NCBI GenBank assembly: GCA_964521025.1
Contig: CAZFPK010000093.1
Location: 1 to 6,169 of the forward strand
Length of the DNA: 6,169 nucleotides
Reading direction: 5' to 3'
Source: DRTC01 sp964521025
GTDB taxonomy: Bacteria > Cloacimonadota > Cloacimonadia > Cloacimonadales > TCS61
Shown here: piece after piece, positions 5,374 to 6,169 of the stretch
Position numbering within the stretch: the first letter of the stretch is position 1
Layout of the letters: the number at the start of each line of letters is the position of its first letter
Position numbers and translations under genes: made by a program
Notes under the pieces: model-generated
The model's input: the letters and a program-made list of their open reading frames with translations, nothing else
Database searches by the model: none
Told to the model about the DNA's origin: nothing

Positions 5374-6000
5374 CTAAAATCCTTTTTCAATCAGTATTTT
5401 CTGACTGATAGTGTTTTTTTTATTCTTATGCAAAAACCGTTGCACATATTTCCCAATAATATCAAACTCCAAGTTCACATAATTTGAATTTTCCAGATTT
5501 GTATTTTTTCGAGTATGTTCGATAATGGCAACTTTGAAGGAATCTGATATCAATTCTGCAATTGTTAAACTAACTCCATTAATGGTGATGGAACCTTGCG
5601 GAACGAGTAAATCAGAAAATCCGGACGGAATCTCGTATTCCAGAACCAGATTCTGATTAGACACTTTTTTTGATTTGAGTTTGGAAATCGTATCGATATG
5701 TCCCTGCACTAAATGTCCGTCCAAACGAGACCCAATCTGCATTGCTCTTTCCAGGTTTATCAAATCGTTGTTCTTCCAGGAAAAAGCAGTTGTTTTGGTG
5801 AGAGTTTCAGACATTGCTTCGACTTTTATTCTGGAATTCATAAAATCGATAACTGTCAGGCAAATCCCATTACAGGCAACACTATCGCCGATTTTCAGTG
5901 AATCTAGAATTTTCCTGCTGGAAATAGAGAAATACTTTTTCCCGCTTCTGGATTCAATCTTTACAACTTTCCCGATTTCTTCGATTATTCCTGTGAACAT
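5374..6000 (-). CDS. ribE: Riboflavin synthase, alpha subunit
   Basis: Catalyses the last step of riboflavin synthesis, dismutation of two 6,7-dimethyl-8-ribityllumazine molecules, as a cytosolic trimer. At 208 residues it has the normal length. It starts with the hallmark MFTGIIEEIG, including the conserved Phe2. Two tandem lumazine-binding barrels are visible: residues 1-about 88 with 'ACNGICLTV' (C47, matching the conserved cysteine) and 'SETLTKT' (64-70), then about 97-190 with 'GSITINGVSLT' (136-146) and 'EHTRKNTNL' (161-169). The linker 'RLDGHLVQGHID' (92-103) carries the conserved histidines. 'FDIIGKYVQR' closes barrel two, followed by a basic tail. GAGG seven bases before the ATG supports the start. 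No other rib gene and no FMN riboswitch is seen in the 169 bp upstream. Palindromic unit B lies just beyond the stop. Confidence 0.97.
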   Translation of the reverse strand: MFTGIIEEIGKVVKIESRSGKKYFSISSRKILDSLKIGDSVACNGICLTVIDFMNSRIKVEAMSETLTKTTAFSWKNNDLINLERAMQIGSRLDGHLVQGHIDTISKLKSKKVSNQNLVLEYEIPSGFSDLLVPQGSITINGVSLTIAELISDSFKVAIIEHTRKNTNLENSNYVNLEFDIIGKYVQRFLHKNKKNTISQKILIEKGF

Positions 6001-6025
6001 TTTTCAACCTCGAATAAACACGAAT

Positions 6026-6031
6026 ATTATC
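6026..6031 (-). promoter_or_regulatory. Candidate -10 box (GATAAT) for ribE
   Basis: GATAAT matches the consensus at five of six bases and would start transcription about 19 nt before the ribE ATG, just upstream of the GAGG ribosome site (6011-6008). The possible -35, TTGGAT 16 bp upstream, is poor. The box overlaps the stop of the DUF2442 remnant. Confidence 0.28.
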
Positions 6032-6119
6032 ATTTCAATGGTTTACTATCCAAGTATAAAGTATCGGGACATACATCCTGACCGTTTATCCATTTAATGC
6101 TTCCCAAAAAGTGTTTTAG
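6030..6119 (-). pseudogene. DUF2442 C-terminal remnant
   Basis: The minus-strand frame encodes 29 residues then TGA; its core 'GSIKWINGQDVCPDTLYLD' matches the C-terminal signature of DUF2442 proteins (G-x-I-x-W-x-N-G-x-D-x-x-P-D-T-L-Y). These are small proteins, normally about 80-100 residues, often paired with DUF4160 in modules suspected to be toxin-antitoxin-like. Here an in-frame TGA (6122-6120) ends the similarity, neither other minus-strand frame upstream continues the domain within the window, and the AAACTTACCAA repeat follows at 6134. No start codon or ribosome site is available, so it is a fragment. A frameshifted gene continuing beyond the right edge is possible but would need the DNA at 6120-6169 to be an insertion. 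Confidence 0.65.
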
Positions 6120-6133
6120 TCACTTAAAAAACC

Positions 6134-6150
6134 AAACTTACCAACAAGTT
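6134..6150 (+). repeat. Third copy of the AAACTTACCAA repeat core
   Basis: AAACTTACCAA (6134-6144) is identical to the first 11 bases of unit A and, inverted, to the end of unit B. It continues into AAGTT (6146-6150), which pairs with AACTT (6135-6139) as a short hairpin, so it looks like a divergent or shortened member of the same family. The window ends 19 bp later. Confidence 0.45.
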
Positions 6151-6169
6151 GTCGTGAAAATTAAGCTGC

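Noticed and set aside
5675..6097. Plus-strand open frame of 140 codons
   Set aside because: Antisense to ribE and the DUF2442 remnant, with no family features; the minus strand explains the sequence.
6106..6125. Minus-strand terminator AAGTG-ACTAAAA-CACTT followed by T's
   Set aside because: The stem is only 5 bp with few G-C pairs, and it overlaps the start of the DUF2442 fragment, so it is not convincing.
6001..6169. FMN riboswitch upstream of ribE
   Set aside because: None of the conserved FMN element segments can be found on the minus strand, and the DUF2442 coding remnant occupies most of the space.

Overview
The window is strongly AT-rich on both strands. It comes from a diderm (Gram-negative-type) bacterium: two genes encode outer-membrane beta-barrel proteins and a third encodes a lipoprotein. 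The FadL-type porin, the multi-Ig lipoprotein with its 'PTGGxKDT' start and the SPASM-type radical SAM enzyme resemble proteins of the Bacteroidota/FCB group and of candidate phyla such as Cloacimonadota. That placement is inference from protein style and base composition, since the window has no rRNA or other phylogenetic marker.

Layout: (1) 1-696, minus strand, the N-terminal 232 residues of a radical SAM enzyme that runs off the left edge. (2) 706-730, a strong minus-strand intrinsic terminator, then 755-1900, minus strand, a secreted probable beta-barrel protein of no recognised family. (3) 1901-2416, a 516-bp gene-free divergent regulatory region. (4) 2417-3712, plus strand, an OmpP1/FadL-type outer-membrane transporter. 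(5) 3713-3877, a convergent gap with a bidirectional terminator. (6) 3878-5137, minus strand, a lipoprotein with three Ig-like (Big_5-type) units. (7) 5128-5368, about 240 bp packed with palindromic and dispersed repeats, one of which supplies the apparent start codon of the lipoprotein. (8) 5374-6000, minus strand, riboflavin synthase (ribE). (9) 6030-6119, minus strand, a 29-residue C-terminal remnant of a DUF2442 protein, followed by another copy of the repeat core near the right edge.

The genes do not form one pathway. The two divergent outer-membrane genes share one control region. ribE stands apart from other riboflavin genes in what is visible and has repeat copies on both sides. The radical SAM gene starts only 9 nt past the terminator of the gene before it.

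I do not see a new defence, mobile or biosynthetic system. The items most worth checking are the repeat-rich block around ribE and the lipoprotein start: a hairpin that contains the start codon, a pair of inverted palindromes that differ by a compensatory base-pair change, and a DUF2442 gene truncated next to a repeat.
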